IMG/VR virus record: IMGVR_UViG_3300008012_000023 | Location: 1-64,000 of that record | From: a virus | Length of the DNA stretch: 64,000 bases | Strand: one strand, 5' to 3' | In this document: one piece after another, positions 1 through 7,904 of the stretch | Layout: each line of letters starts with the position of its first letter | Position numbering within the stretch: the first letter of the stretch is position 1 | The notes under the pieces: generated by a model | Told to the model about the DNA's origin: nothing | Database searches by the model: none | Seen by the model: the letters and a program-made list of their open reading frames with translations, nothing else | Position numbers and translations under genes: made by a program

Positions 1-123
1 AAAAAACACAAAGTTGAACCTGTTATTTTCAACTTTAGGCACAGATATTTTTGGGACGGAGGAGTACACTGCATAACCCAGGATCTGTACAGAGAAGGCA
101 CACAGGAGGATTATTTTGGCTGA
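1..123 (+). CDS. 3' end of an upstream gene, product unknown
   Basis: Frame 1 is open from the window edge to a TGA at 121-123 and encodes the last 40 residues of a protein that starts outside the window. The tail is rich in aromatic residues and contains the string RYFWDGGVHCITQDLYREG, which reads like a folded, conserved C-terminus rather than random sequence. I do not recognise the family. The last eight bases overlap the TTG start of the next gene, whose ribosome binding site lies inside this frame. This is the coupling expected inside a phage operon and supports both genes being real. Confidence 0.55.
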   Translation, partial: KKHKVEPVIFNFRHRYFWDGGVHCITQDLYREGTQEDYFG

Positions 124-451
124 CATATATACCATTTACGCTGATCATAAAGAAAATATCACAGCAATTGATTTTGTATCAAAGATGTCTAAATTTTTAG
201 ACAGTCTAGTAGAAAACAAAAAAATGAGTTGTTATAGAATTACTAGAATGAAATTGGGTTTTCGTTCTATGGATTTACCAGAATTTAGAATAGATATGGA
301 ATTTGAAAATATGCAACAACTCGACGATGCTATGAACATCACTCTGACAAACAAAGATGTTGATAAAGCACACGTAGGATTCAATCAATTTGTTGATACA
401 GATACTATACAACATTTTCTATACAGAGATTTTCCAGACCAAATTGACTGA
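116..451 (+). CDS. Conserved small phage protein, unknown function
   Basis: A 111-residue protein starting at TTG (116), five bases after a perfect AGGAGGA ribosome binding site (104-110). The next in-frame ATG, at 186, would remove the well-formed N-terminus and has no such site, so TTG is preferred. The alternating beta/helix pattern and size would suit a ferredoxin-like alpha/beta domain, but that is a guess from texture. There are no catalytic motifs, signal peptide or membrane segment. It overlaps the upstream gene and is followed by the queE promoter. Function unknown. Confidence 0.7.
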   Translation: MADIYTIYADHKENITAIDFVSKMSKFLDSLVENKKMSCYRITRMKLGFRSMDLPEFRIDMEFENMQQLDDAMNITLTNKDVDKAHVGFNQFVDTDTIQHFLYRDFPDQID

Positions 452-472
452 TCTAAATAAGTGTAGTATAAT
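444..472 (+). promoter_or_regulatory. Early sigma-70-like promoter of queE, leaderless geometry
   Basis: TTGACT (444-449), 17-bp spacer, TATAAT (467-472). The queE ATG starts at 478, five bases after the -10 box, so transcription would begin at or next to the A of ATG. No Shine-Dalgarno sequence is present between the box and the start codon. Confidence 0.75.
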
Positions 473-477
473 ATTAT

Positions 478-1365
478 ATGGAAAAAATTAGATATTCAGA
501 AATATTTTATAGTGTACAAGGTGAAGGCAGATTCGTAGGTGTGCCTTCTGTATTTTTTAGAGTGTTTGGTTGTAACTTCAACTGTCACGGATTTGGACAG
601 GGCAGAGATAGAAGTAAATGGCTCAAACCAGAAGAGATGCCATATGCTACACAAGATCTTACAAATATAAAACACGTAAGAGATTTACCTGTCGTGGAAA
701 TTGGCTGTGACGCATCTGCCAGTTGGAGTTCAAGGTATAAACATCTTGTTGAATGGAAAGGCATAGACGAAATATCAAAAGAAGTAACTGGTTATACTCC
801 GGAAAATAAATGGACTTGTGACAACGGAAAAGATATACATTTTATCATCACAGGCGGAGAACCAATGTTATGGCAAAGAGAAACACAACAACTGTTGAGA
901 CAACCCGAATTCAAAGATCTTAAAAATTTAACAATTGAAACAAATTGCACACAACCGTTCAAGGAAGGATTTGACAAGTTCTTGCAGGGATTGGTCGCTG
1001 GAGATTATACAAAAGAACCTGTACACGTAACTTGGTCTACCTCTCCTAAATTATCGATATCAGGAGAAGATTGGAACAAAGCAATCAAACCCGACGTTGC
1101 GAGGCAATATGCCGAGATTCCTAACACACACTTATATTTCAAATTTGTTGTACAAGACGAGCAAGATCTTGAAGAAGTTGACAAGGCAAGAAAGCAGTAT
1201 GCCGATGCTGGAGTAGAGGCCGACATCTATCTAATGGGAGTAGGCGCCACTGTAGAAGGTCAGGCCAAGACGTCTAAACAGGTGGCAGAACTTTGTCTAC
1301 AAAAAGGTTACAAATATTCACCAAGGCTACACGTAGATCTATTTGGCAACAAATGGGGGACCTGA
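478..1365 (+). CDS. queE: 7-carboxy-7-deazaguanine synthase QueE (radical SAM)
   Basis: 295 aa. QueE converts 6-carboxytetrahydropterin to 7-carboxy-7-deazaguanine, the ring-contraction step toward preQ0, queuosine and phage 7-deazaguanine DNA bases. The N-terminus has the family signature SVQGEG (residues 12-17) with GVPSVFFR following, then C32-x3-C36. The third cluster cysteine appears to be C77 in IGCDASASW, so about 40 residues are inserted between the second and third Fe-S ligands, where ordinary QueE has CX3CX2C. TGGEP (about 125-129) is the SAM-binding loop. The start is an ATG with no ribosome site, directly after a strong promoter. The next gene starts on its stop codon (TGATG). Other Que enzymes are not in this window, so whether the product serves DNA or tRNA modification is not visible. 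Confidence 0.93.
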   Translation: MEKIRYSEIFYSVQGEGRFVGVPSVFFRVFGCNFNCHGFGQGRDRSKWLKPEEMPYATQDLTNIKHVRDLPVVEIGCDASASWSSRYKHLVEWKGIDEISKEVTGYTPENKWTCDNGKDIHFIITGGEPMLWQRETQQLLRQPEFKDLKNLTIETNCTQPFKEGFDKFLQGLVAGDYTKEPVHVTWSTSPKLSISGEDWNKAIKPDVARQYAEIPNTHLYFKFVVQDEQDLEEVDKARKQYADAGVEADIYLMGVGATVEGQAKTSKQVAELCLQKGYKYSPRLHVDLFGNKWGT

Positions 1366-2168
1366 TGTCAACTCTGTTGATAAGTGGTAGCAGTTACGAC
1401 GAAGTCTATTCGGAATTACATACAGAACTCAAGGACATTTTCAAAGTTAATGATGTTGTCAATCTAAGTATATCGGGTGCATCTCCACAAAGGCAAATAA
1501 GAGTAGCCATAGAATGGATAGCACAAAACGGAAATCCCGAAATATGTATACTGCCTGTGAGCCATCACAACAGATTTGACCTTCCAATAGCCAAAAATTT
1601 TGACAAGTTAAACAATCTACATTATAAAGCATCTTGGATACAACAATACAATCAAGAAGTATATGAAAAAGAGATCAATAAAATGGTAGACAGAGACACA
1701 CTCAACACCTTTCTCAGGTCCGGAGCACTGGTACACAAGGTAGAACACACAATACACGATGAACTGTTCGTAAAAATTCTTACATTTCAATCCTTCCTGG
1801 CTCAGCGAAAAATCAAACACATAATCTATGACGCAGGTAATTGCTACAAACCATTATGGTGGGACTACCTTTGTATAAACGACGACAACAGTGGGTATCA
1901 ACCAGGAATGCGTAAAAGAGAATTGATACAAAACAATCCTGGAATATATAAATTTTTTGATTTTTGTTCTAACGTATGGATGTATGACACAATGCAGGAA
2001 GAAAAGAAGAAAACACTGAAAGAATATTTCCAGCCTGTGAAATACCCATTGTCTGGTAGCAATGATGATATGGCAAGAAAAGCCACATTACACCATGACA
2101 AGCACGACACATTGAGATTGGTAAAACACCTGTTAGACAACAAGGCAATGTATGAAAATTTTGATTGA
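1365..2168 (+). CDS. SGNH/GDSL hydrolase-like protein
   Basis: 267 aa from the ATG at 1365, which overlaps the queE stop (TGATG). An in-frame start at 1293 lies inside queE and is rejected. The first residues, LLISGSSYD, give a small-Ser-x block like SGNH block I. NLSISGASPQRQIRVAIEW resembles block III, and a late HHDKHDTLRLV could supply the Asp/His block. The layout matches the two clearer SGNH-like proteins encoded at 16,749 and 22,614. In such enzymes the Ser/His pair deacylates or acylates glycans or lipids; substrate unknown here. The low overall similarity means a degenerate, non-catalytic fold is possible. Confidence 0.5.
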   Translation: MSTLLISGSSYDEVYSELHTELKDIFKVNDVVNLSISGASPQRQIRVAIEWIAQNGNPEICILPVSHHNRFDLPIAKNFDKLNNLHYKASWIQQYNQEVYEKEINKMVDRDTLNTFLRSGALVHKVEHTIHDELFVKILTFQSFLAQRKIKHIIYDAGNCYKPLWWDYLCINDDNSGYQPGMRKRELIQNNPGIYKFFDFCSNVWMYDTMQEEKKKTLKEYFQPVKYPLSGSNDDMARKATLHHDKHDTLRLVKHLLDNKAMYENFD

Positions 2169-2193
2169 TTTTGTTCAGGAGATAATATATAAT
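2165..2193 (+). promoter_or_regulatory. Early sigma-70-like promoter, leaderless geometry
   Basis: TTGATT (2165-2170), 17-bp spacer, TATAAT (2188-2193). The downstream ATG is at 2201, seven bases after the box, so the predicted transcript starts at the codon. The -35 box overlaps the stop of the preceding gene. Confidence 0.72.
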
Positions 2194-2200
2194 AAAGCAT

Positions 2201-2521
2201 ATGAAGGTTAAAAAAACTACAAAAAAAGAATCTAAAAAGACCACAAAAAAGAAAAAAAGCGAAGAACCAATGGTCAAGGTTCTTAACATGAATGTGAATC
2301 CCGACAACCCAAGGAACGGTTTCTTTGAACTTGACTGGAATGACGAGTTTGTCAATATGTTGAAACAAAACGGATATCAAGGCGAAACCGAAGAGCAAAT
2401 AGTAGACGGTTGGTTCCAATCACTTTGTAGAACAATTGGTAACGAACAAGGACTAGGTGATGTTACTGGTGGTTATGTGCAAATAAACAGAAGAAACGAC
2501 GGAAAAACCGAAGTTTCTTAA
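2201..2521 (+). CDS. Small phage protein with lysine-rich N-terminal tail
   Basis: 106 aa. The first 20 residues are almost only Lys/Thr/Ser/Glu (a flexible, strongly basic tail), followed by an acidic, aromatic-rich globular part with FFELDWNDEFVNML and EEQIVDGWFQSLC. The basic tail suggests nucleic-acid contact. I know the globular part only as a conserved hypothetical of marine T4-like phages and cannot assign a function. It is a single gene between two leaderless promoters, so it probably has its own early transcript. ATG 2201 follows the -10 box by seven bases, and no ribosome binding site is present. Confidence 0.72.
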   Translation: MKVKKTTKKESKKTTKKKKSEEPMVKVLNMNVNPDNPRNGFFELDWNDEFVNMLKQNGYQGETEEQIVDGWFQSLCRTIGNEQGLGDVTGGYVQINRRNDGKTEVS

Positions 2522-2549
2522 TTGACACACTACCAAAATCTGTTATAAT
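2522..2549 (+). promoter_or_regulatory. Early sigma-70 consensus promoter of the RNase H-type gene, leaderless geometry
   Basis: Perfect TTGACA (2522-2527), 16-bp spacer, perfect TATAAT (2544-2549). The ATG is at 2556, six bases after the box. This is the closest match to consensus among the promoters in the window. Confidence 0.8.
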
Positions 2550-2555
2550 AAGGGT

Positions 2556-3542
2556 ATGACTCATATACTCATAGATACTGCAAACACTTTTTTTAGAGCC
2601 AGACACGTCTTCCGTGGAGATACCTCGGAAAAAATCGGTATGGCAATACACATCACAATGAATTCTATTAAAAAAGCCTGGGGTGATTTTGATGGCTCAC
2701 ATCTTGTTTTTTGTTTGGAAGGTCGTAGTTGGCGTAAAGATGTATATGCTCCATACAAAAGAAACAGGAAAGAAACCATAGACGCCATGACACCAACGGA
2801 AAAAGAAGAGAATGATGTGTTCTGGGAATGTTATGATGATTTTTGTGAATTCATAAAAACAAAAACCAATGCCACAGTGTTACAGAATCCTGTGGTAGAA
2901 GCAGATGACTTAATAGCTCGTTGGATAGATAAACATCCAGACACAAAACACGTGATACTCAGCACCGACAAAGATTTAAACCAATTGATAGCACCTAATG
3001 TAAAACAATACAACGGTATTACTGAAGAAACCATGACCGTCGACGGTGTGTTCGACAAAAAAGGCAATCCAGTAATAGATAAGAAAACAAAACTAGAAAA
3101 AAAGATGCCGTCAAAAGATTGGATGATTTTTGAAAAGGCAATGAGAGGTGATCCATCTGACAATATTTTTTCTGCCTATCCCGGTGTAAGGAAAAAAGGT
3201 ACTAAAAACAAAGTCGGCCTTATGGAAGCATTCGAAGACAAAGAAAACAAAGGATTTGCCTGGAACAATCTTATGCTGAGCAAATGGCTAGACGCAGATG
3301 GAAAAGAACACACAGTATTGGATGATTACACTAGAAATCTAAAACTTATAGACCTACACGCCCAACCAAACGAAATAGTCGAGACACTAGATCAAACAAT
3401 ACAACAAGCAAAGGCAGAAAACAAAAGTATATCGCAAGTGGGAATCAGATTCATGAAGTTCTGTGGCAAGTATGATTTAAATAAAATCAGCGAACAGGCA
3501 CAACTTTATGTAGAGCCGTTCAATGCTAGATTGAACCAATGA
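2556..3542 (+). CDS. rnh: T4 RNase H-like 5'-3' exonuclease / flap endonuclease
   Basis: 328 aa, close to T4 Rnh (305 aa). This FEN-1/PIN-family nuclease removes RNA primers and flaps from lagging-strand fragments during phage replication. Visible metal-site residues are D7 (ILIDTANTFFRARH), the helical-arch segment EGRSWRKDVYAPYKRNR (about 55-71), E115/D117/D118 (VVEADDLIARW) and D138/D140 (LSTDKDLNQL). MRGDPSDNI with PGVRKKGTKNK (about 197-218) is the DNA-binding helix-3turn-helix region. The start ATG follows the promoter directly. The stop overlaps the next ATG by four bases (ATGA). Confidence 0.9.
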   Translation: MTHILIDTANTFFRARHVFRGDTSEKIGMAIHITMNSIKKAWGDFDGSHLVFCLEGRSWRKDVYAPYKRNRKETIDAMTPTEKEENDVFWECYDDFCEFIKTKTNATVLQNPVVEADDLIARWIDKHPDTKHVILSTDKDLNQLIAPNVKQYNGITEETMTVDGVFDKKGNPVIDKKTKLEKKMPSKDWMIFEKAMRGDPSDNIFSAYPGVRKKGTKNKVGLMEAFEDKENKGFAWNNLMLSKWLDADGKEHTVLDDYTRNLKLIDLHAQPNEIVETLDQTIQQAKAENKSISQVGIRFMKFCGKYDLNKISEQAQLYVEPFNARLNQ

Positions 3543-4696
3543 TATCGACAGACGAAGCAGTACCACAGATACTCAAAGACATCCTCAAAAACTACTACAC
3601 AGATATACACTTTATAGGAACCGAATTTTGGGGGGACAAATTTGGTGTTACTCCTAACAAGTTATACAACAAACTTTGTTCTTTAAACATTGAAAATCAC
3701 ATCAAAGAAAAATATAAAAAGACCGCAATCATTTTGTATCAAGGAGAAGCACAATATTTCGTGCCTGGATCTAAAGTCAGCCTGCAGGCAATCAATTTAA
3801 GAGATGCAGTCGTCAAAGCCGGTATATACTCTACAGATTTTTTTATAGTTGGTTATCACGAAGCAGAAAAATTAATGACAGAGTATTGTGGACACTTTAA
3901 TACCAGCAATAAATTTTATCATATCAACGTAGATTACTTTCACCATTTCAACGAACTTGTAGACAGCAAGGTCAATATTAATCTAGATCAATGCAAATAT
4001 AATTTCAGTTATATGGGGCACAATCACAGAATGCATAGAAAACTATTCAGCAAATATCTAATTGAAAAGAATCTTTATCAAGAAAATCTTGTCAGTTTTA
4101 CAAACGGAAAAATAGCAGGTGAAAAAAACAATCTCAAAAAAAGTTTTGAAACCAACAATGAATTCATAACATTTCCTTTATGGACTAAAGACGACTGGAA
4201 TTATTCTCATCAAATGTTAGATCTTTATGAAAGGGTTGAATTGTTTGATCACAAAAATAAAGATATTGAGGATAATCTTCCTGACAATTATCCCACCCAA
4301 CCATTCTTGCAAAAGGCCTGTATACATTTTGTTTGTGAAACATTGTTTGACTACACATATCCAAACCCTAATGAAAAGTTGATGCAGGCAATTACCGCCA
4401 AACGACCATTCATAGTTATCGGACCAGCAAGAACGCTCACGCACTTGAAATGTCTAGGCTTCAAGACATTCGAAGACATATTTGACGAAACATACGATCA
4501 GATCCGCGACCCAAATGAGAGAATGACCAGATTGATGTCCATGGTCTTGGAAATATCAAAAAAGCCTTTGGATGAATTGAAAGAAATGGTAAAGAAGGTG
4601 GAATACAATCTCAATTACAATTATGATGTGCTTTTTTTCAAGAGAAAAAACTTGGCAAAAAGTCTCAAAGAAAGTATAATAGAACTATGGGAATAA
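3539..4696 (+). CDS. Glycosyltransferase-like protein (exostosin-type C-terminus)
   Basis: 385 aa, translationally coupled to the nuclease gene by an ATGA overlap. The C-terminal third carries a pattern seen in phage and bacterial glycosyltransferases of exostosin type: FVCETLFD, then NEKLMQAITAKRPFIVIGP, then a LGFKTFEDIFDETYD string followed by R. There, the Glu-Lys/PF loop lines the sugar-nucleotide pocket. The N-terminal half (IILYQGEAQYFVPG) could be the acceptor-side Rossmann domain. No membrane segment, so a cytoplasmic enzyme is expected. Substrate unknown; modified DNA bases, host surface glycans or virion proteins are all possible. Confidence 0.62.
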   Translation: MISTDEAVPQILKDILKNYYTDIHFIGTEFWGDKFGVTPNKLYNKLCSLNIENHIKEKYKKTAIILYQGEAQYFVPGSKVSLQAINLRDAVVKAGIYSTDFFIVGYHEAEKLMTEYCGHFNTSNKFYHINVDYFHHFNELVDSKVNINLDQCKYNFSYMGHNHRMHRKLFSKYLIEKNLYQENLVSFTNGKIAGEKNNLKKSFETNNEFITFPLWTKDDWNYSHQMLDLYERVELFDHKNKDIEDNLPDNYPTQPFLQKACIHFVCETLFDYTYPNPNEKLMQAITAKRPFIVIGPARTLTHLKCLGFKTFEDIFDETYDQIRDPNERMTRLMSMVLEISKKPLDELKEMVKKVEYNLNYNYDVLFFKRKNLAKSLKESIIELWE

Positions 4697-5196
4697 ATGC
4701 TAAAACACTTGTAAAAGATAAATTTTGGATCGTTGAAGAAAACGGCCAGAAGATCGGAACACTTCAAAAACAGGAAGACAACGGTTGGATATTTTTAGGC
4801 AAAACAAAAAGACTCGAATTTCCAACAATGGACAGCATCTATGAAAAATTTGGTGCCGGGGTGTTCGCAAACGATATCACCATAACAAAAACACCAGAAC
4901 AAACAGAGGAGTCTGGTTTTGAAGTACACGGCTTTGCTTGTAATCAAAAGCCTTACAATTCTATGTTCAATGTTCAAAAACATCTACCCATATACACCAA
5001 AACTCCAAAATCAAAAAGCCTTTTTTGTGCAGGCTATTACATAATCTGTTTTGAAAAGGGATGGAGGAAAGCATATTGCCCAAAATTGATCACTCTGCAG
5101 AGATATCCTTATAAGGGACCGATTAAAACAAAATTAGAAATGCAACAGGTACTTAACAATGCAATCAAAGAACAAAATACAGACACAACCAATTGA
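4687..5196 (+). CDS. Conserved marine T4-like phage protein, unknown
   Basis: 169 aa overlapping the preceding gene by 10 bases. A short N-terminal beta-rich part (FWIVEENGQKIGTL) is followed by a dense, probably conserved core containing NVQKHLPIYTKTPKSKSL, FCAGYYIICFEKGW and YCPKLITLQRYPYKGP. Several Cys residues are present but do not form an obvious metal motif. I recall similar proteins only as hypotheticals in marine T4-like phages. It is part of a run of overlapping genes from 3,539 to 7,191, so it is co-transcribed with the glycosyltransferase-like and methyltransferase-like genes. Confidence 0.7.
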   Translation: MGINAKTLVKDKFWIVEENGQKIGTLQKQEDNGWIFLGKTKRLEFPTMDSIYEKFGAGVFANDITITKTPEQTEESGFEVHGFACNQKPYNSMFNVQKHLPIYTKTPKSKSLFCAGYYIICFEKGWRKAYCPKLITLQRYPYKGPIKTKLEMQQVLNNAIKEQNTDTTN

Positions 5197-5410
5197 GGAT
5201 TTCATCGGGAGAGTAAGGACAGCCAAGACAAGGCAAGACCAAACTATTACTTTGCCCATTAGAGAAGCAGAAAAATTGTCAGACAGTCTTGCACAGACGA
5301 TGACCAGGCTGGCTGGTATACAGGAAGAGATATTAGAGGCTTATAAATCCGCCAAAGAGGCACAGACTATCAATATAGAAATGGACGGTGGTGGATTTTC
5401 TAAAAAATAA
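5159..5410 (+). CDS. Small helical phage protein, unknown
   Basis: 83 aa, starting at ATG 5159 inside the end of the previous gene (38-base overlap). The sequence is mostly amphipathic helix, with a run TLPIREAEKLSDSLAQTMTR followed by a helix ending in a Gly-rich tail. No motif or membrane segment. Its stop overlaps the next ATG (TAATG). The length and coupling argue for a real gene despite the large overlap. Confidence 0.62.
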   Translation: MQSKNKIQTQPIEDFIGRVRTAKTRQDQTITLPIREAEKLSDSLAQTMTRLAGIQEEILEAYKSAKEAQTINIEMDGGGFSKK

Positions 5411-5928
5411 TGCGAACAAAAATTGTTAGCAACACATCATTATACAAATGGACAAAAAATTTTGCCAATCTACAAAGCAAATTCTACGCTGAAAAATACA
5501 AACTGAAACGTATCCACGACATTGAACAATTTATTGTGGAAAAAAAATTCAAGAGAGTGTATCACGTCGAGCAAACAAGATTGGATATCAATATACCTGC
5601 CTGCAAATCCTTTCAAGAATGCGACCTTGTATTGGTCACACACCAGGGCTACAGCAGATTCAGTTGTAGTGGACTAATAAAACAGATAAAACAGTGGACC
5701 AATAACGGAAAACACCTCTACATATGCCTTAACAGGCATTATTTGAACATTGACAATTCCAAAATTCCTCTCAAACTGTCGGATGACTATCAAACTGCCA
5801 TCCTTGAATGGCTTCAACAGAGTCTCGGAAATTACACTGTGCAGGAATTAAGTGATAGATACATAGACAAAGGCAAACATTTTACCTGGAGTGTGCCTGA
5901 CAAGCATTATTATATATGGAAAAATTAA
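5410..5928 (+). CDS. Conserved phage protein, unknown
   Basis: 172 aa, start coupled to the upstream stop (TAATG at 5408-5412). An N-terminal basic helical part is followed by an alpha/beta part with DLVLVTHQGYSRFSCSG and KHLYICLNRHYLNI, which look like two strands of a Rossmann-like sheet. No catalytic signature is recognisable. It overlaps the methyltransferase-like gene by 13 bases, and the two probably act together. Confidence 0.65.
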   Translation: MRTKIVSNTSLYKWTKNFANLQSKFYAEKYKLKRIHDIEQFIVEKKFKRVYHVEQTRLDINIPACKSFQECDLVLVTHQGYSRFSCSGLIKQIKQWTNNGKHLYICLNRHYLNIDNSKIPLKLSDDYQTAILEWLQQSLGNYTVQELSDRYIDKGKHFTWSVPDKHYYIWKN

Positions 5929-6605
5929 TAGAACATTTTGATCAATACCCTATGCTTAACAATGACCGTCACAATTATATCAGATATCGCATAGGCAGAA
6001 TAAAACACGAATATTGGTTGAGAAATAGAAAAAATAAACAAGAAAAATTGCTTGATAGTTTTGATAATTTTGTAATCAAAAATTTAAAACCGGGCAATAC
6101 CTGTGTTTATGGGTGTGCAGGATATTATCTAGAGGATTGGATCAAGGATCTCACTGTCGTAGAACAGTGGGACATCGTAAAGAAAATTTATCCAAAGGCG
6201 CACATCATCAAACAAAGGAAAGACCTTTTCAATACATTTGGTTGTAGTTTTGATAATTTCATCGTGACGAACGCCAGGGGTGATCATTGGGTGAATCTCG
6301 ATGGACTAGAAGAACACATAGGCTTTTACGCCAAGACTATCAAGGAAGACGGATTGTTATTTTACACTTTCCGAGATACCCAGATCCCAGAATGGAACAG
6401 GCTTACAACCAATCATTACGATTACTTCTTTGACTGGGCAATCAACATATGGAAGACGACTGGTATGCACTGTGTGTGGAAGGATATAAAATTTGCAGAT
6501 AGGACCAATCCATTTGCCATGGACGAGAACCCCGATACTACCAATGGAAACATCAAATTTATTTTTGCCAAAAACAGAGAATATCTTAAAATAAATTATG
6601 CTTAG
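5916..6605 (+). CDS. SAM-methyltransferase-like protein (degenerate)
   Basis: 229 aa. CVYGCAGYYLEDW (about 63-75) occupies the place of motif I of class I methyltransferases but lacks the acidic residue before the glycines. KAHIIKQRKDLF could follow as the nucleotide-binding acidic region, and FIVTNARGDHWVNLDGLEE plus TIKEDGLLFYTFRD match motifs IV-VI in position. The fold assignment is therefore plausible but the SAM site looks altered. It lies in the middle of an overlapping gene run. The role could be a modifying enzyme for the product of the neighbouring glycosyltransferase-like gene; this is inference only. Confidence 0.5.
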   Translation: MEKLIEHFDQYPMLNNDRHNYIRYRIGRIKHEYWLRNRKNKQEKLLDSFDNFVIKNLKPGNTCVYGCAGYYLEDWIKDLTVVEQWDIVKKIYPKAHIIKQRKDLFNTFGCSFDNFIVTNARGDHWVNLDGLEEHIGFYAKTIKEDGLLFYTFRDTQIPEWNRLTTNHYDYFFDWAINIWKTTGMHCVWKDIKFADRTNPFAMDENPDTTNGNIKFIFAKNREYLKINYA

Positions 6606-7191
6606 ACCGATATTATTCAGAGGCGGAATGTTTGGAGACCTCATCCTTGGTATGCTGGATCCAACAGCACTTCAAAAAAAATCAATATACCAAAAAGATT
6701 ACAAAAAGAACACAGTGGGTGGGTATCACATAAAGTACACAAGGACGCAACAGAAAAAATTCAGCAATTACACCCAGATCAAAAAAGAGATATACTACAG
6801 TAGATTCACGAAATTTGAACGTGATGTTTACATAGTGACTCATGACACCGATTTCAGCAAGAACTATCCTGATCAAACCATACAACTTGTGTGCAGTGAC
6901 CAAACCATTTTGACCAAGTTTGCGGAAAGATTCTACAGGCTACACAGGAAACAGGTGAGCGACGAAGCGAAGACATATCTCAAAGAAGACACAGGTGACT
7001 TTGTGTCTGATTATGCTCAGGACATTGTGAGATGGCAGGATTTCCATAAGTTTAAACACCGTTTTGACATACGAAACATCTACAACGAACAACAATTCCT
7101 ACAGGATTTTGATCGGGCATTCCCCCAGGCTGACCCGGTTTGGAGCCATCAACTGTACAAGGAACACTTCGAACAAGATAATATCTGGTAA
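6598..7191 (+). CDS. Conserved phage protein with Gly-rich N-terminal loop, unknown
   Basis: 197 aa, overlapping the preceding gene by eight bases. It begins MLRPILFRGGMFGDLILGML, a beta-loop-helix with a glycine pair that resembles a nucleotide- or PAPS-binding turn but does not satisfy the Walker A rule. The C-terminal half is helical and charged, with many aromatic residues. There is no membrane segment. I cannot assign a family. It is the last gene of the 3,539-7,191 overlapping run. Confidence 0.62.
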   Translation: MLRPILFRGGMFGDLILGMLDPTALQKKSIYQKDYKKNTVGGYHIKYTRTQQKKFSNYTQIKKEIYYSRFTKFERDVYIVTHDTDFSKNYPDQTIQLVCSDQTILTKFAERFYRLHRKQVSDEAKTYLKEDTGDFVSDYAQDIVRWQDFHKFKHRFDIRNIYNEQQFLQDFDRAFPQADPVWSHQLYKEHFEQDNIW

Positions 7192-7193
7192 AT

Positions 7194-7217
7194 ATAGTTG
7201 TATATTTTTACAACTAT
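7194..7217 (+). repeat. 9-bp inverted repeat covering the start codon of the next gene
   Basis: ATAGTTGTA (7194-7202) and TACAACTAT (7209-7217) are perfect reverse complements around a six-base TATTTT loop. The right arm ends in the first two bases of the ATG at 7216. No ribosome binding site is visible, so the hairpin could gate translation or serve as an operator. Confidence 0.6.
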
Positions 7218-7503
7218 GAGCAGACCAAAACCTACAGTGCTGTTATCAATCAGCAATAAAGAGACCTACAAACAGGAAGAAGTCCTGGCGGCAGAGGGCA
7301 TCTGGGCGGTTTTCTACGATGGTAAACCCATTAACTTGAAATCATCGAGTTTGGTTTCGAATTATCCAGGTCCAAAATACAAGAAGGTGTCTTTCTCAAA
7401 TCCAGGTCACGCGGAAAACCTGGCAAAAAAATTGAACGCACAGCACAAGACAGACAAGTTTGCTGTACACATTTTAAAATCAGGCGATATCTATAAAAGA
7501 TAA
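7216..7503 (+). CDS. Conserved marine T4-like phage small protein, unknown
   Basis: 95 aa from ATG 7216. A TTG at 7198 in frame would add six residues but lies inside the hairpin arm and gives a poor N-terminus. MSRPKPTVLL, WAVFYDGKPINLKS, YPGPKYKKVSFSNPGHAENLAKKLN is a compact conserved pattern that I remember from marine T4-like phages without a function. The composition suggests a small alpha/beta domain with a basic face. It has no clear upstream ribosome site; instead a 9-bp inverted repeat overlaps the start codon. Confidence 0.7.
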   Translation: MSRPKPTVLLSISNKETYKQEEVLAAEGIWAVFYDGKPINLKSSSLVSNYPGPKYKKVSFSNPGHAENLAKKLNAQHKTDKFAVHILKSGDIYKR

Positions 7504-7511
7504 TTACGAGT

Positions 7512-7904
7512 ATGGACACCAAGACTGCCTACACTCGTACCTTCATGGAGTTGTTGGAACAACCCATACACGACGAGAGCATCAAGACCAACTACTACAC
7601 TTGGTGGCAGAATGTACGTGAAAGTTACCAGGCACGAAGTTTGAGACTGACAAAAGATGGCATAGGTATCATAGAAAAACTTGACATCAAAACATACGAG
7701 ATCAAGTTTCCAGACAAGATTATTTTTACACCACAAACATATCTTTGGTTGGATGAATTTGTGGATTGTCCCTATTTTGTTGACAAGAAAAAGATAGTAG
7801 TAACACTAGAAAAAATGGCTCTGCAACTGATGATGTTCGCAGGAGATATCACAAAATATGGTCTAGCAAGGGCGATGAGCAAGGCGGACGAGCAAAAAAC
7901 CTAG
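7512..7904 (+). CDS. Conserved phage protein, unknown
   Basis: 130 aa, eight bases after the preceding stop. The sequence is helical with a hydrophobic stretch VVTLEKMALQLMMFAG near the C-terminus, too short and mixed to be a confident membrane helix. TYLWLDEFVDCPYF is the most distinctive string. No motif recognised. It is the last gene before the MoxR promoter. Confidence 0.65.
   Translation: MDTKTAYTRTFMELLEQPIHDESIKTNYYTWWQNVRESYQARSLRLTKDGIGIIEKLDIKTYEIKFPDKIIFTPQTYLWLDEFVDCPYFVDKKKIVVTLEKMALQLMMFAGDITKYGLARAMSKADEQKT

Noticed and set aside
10-36. 9-bp inverted repeat AAAGTTGAA/TTCAACTTT near the window start
   Set aside because: It lies within an open frame that continues to 123, has no T-run after it and no gene boundary beside it, so it is probably a coding coincidence.
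1293-1364. Upstream in-frame start for the SGNH-like gene
   Set aside because: It is inside queE; ATG 1365 is coupled to the queE stop and fits the domain start.
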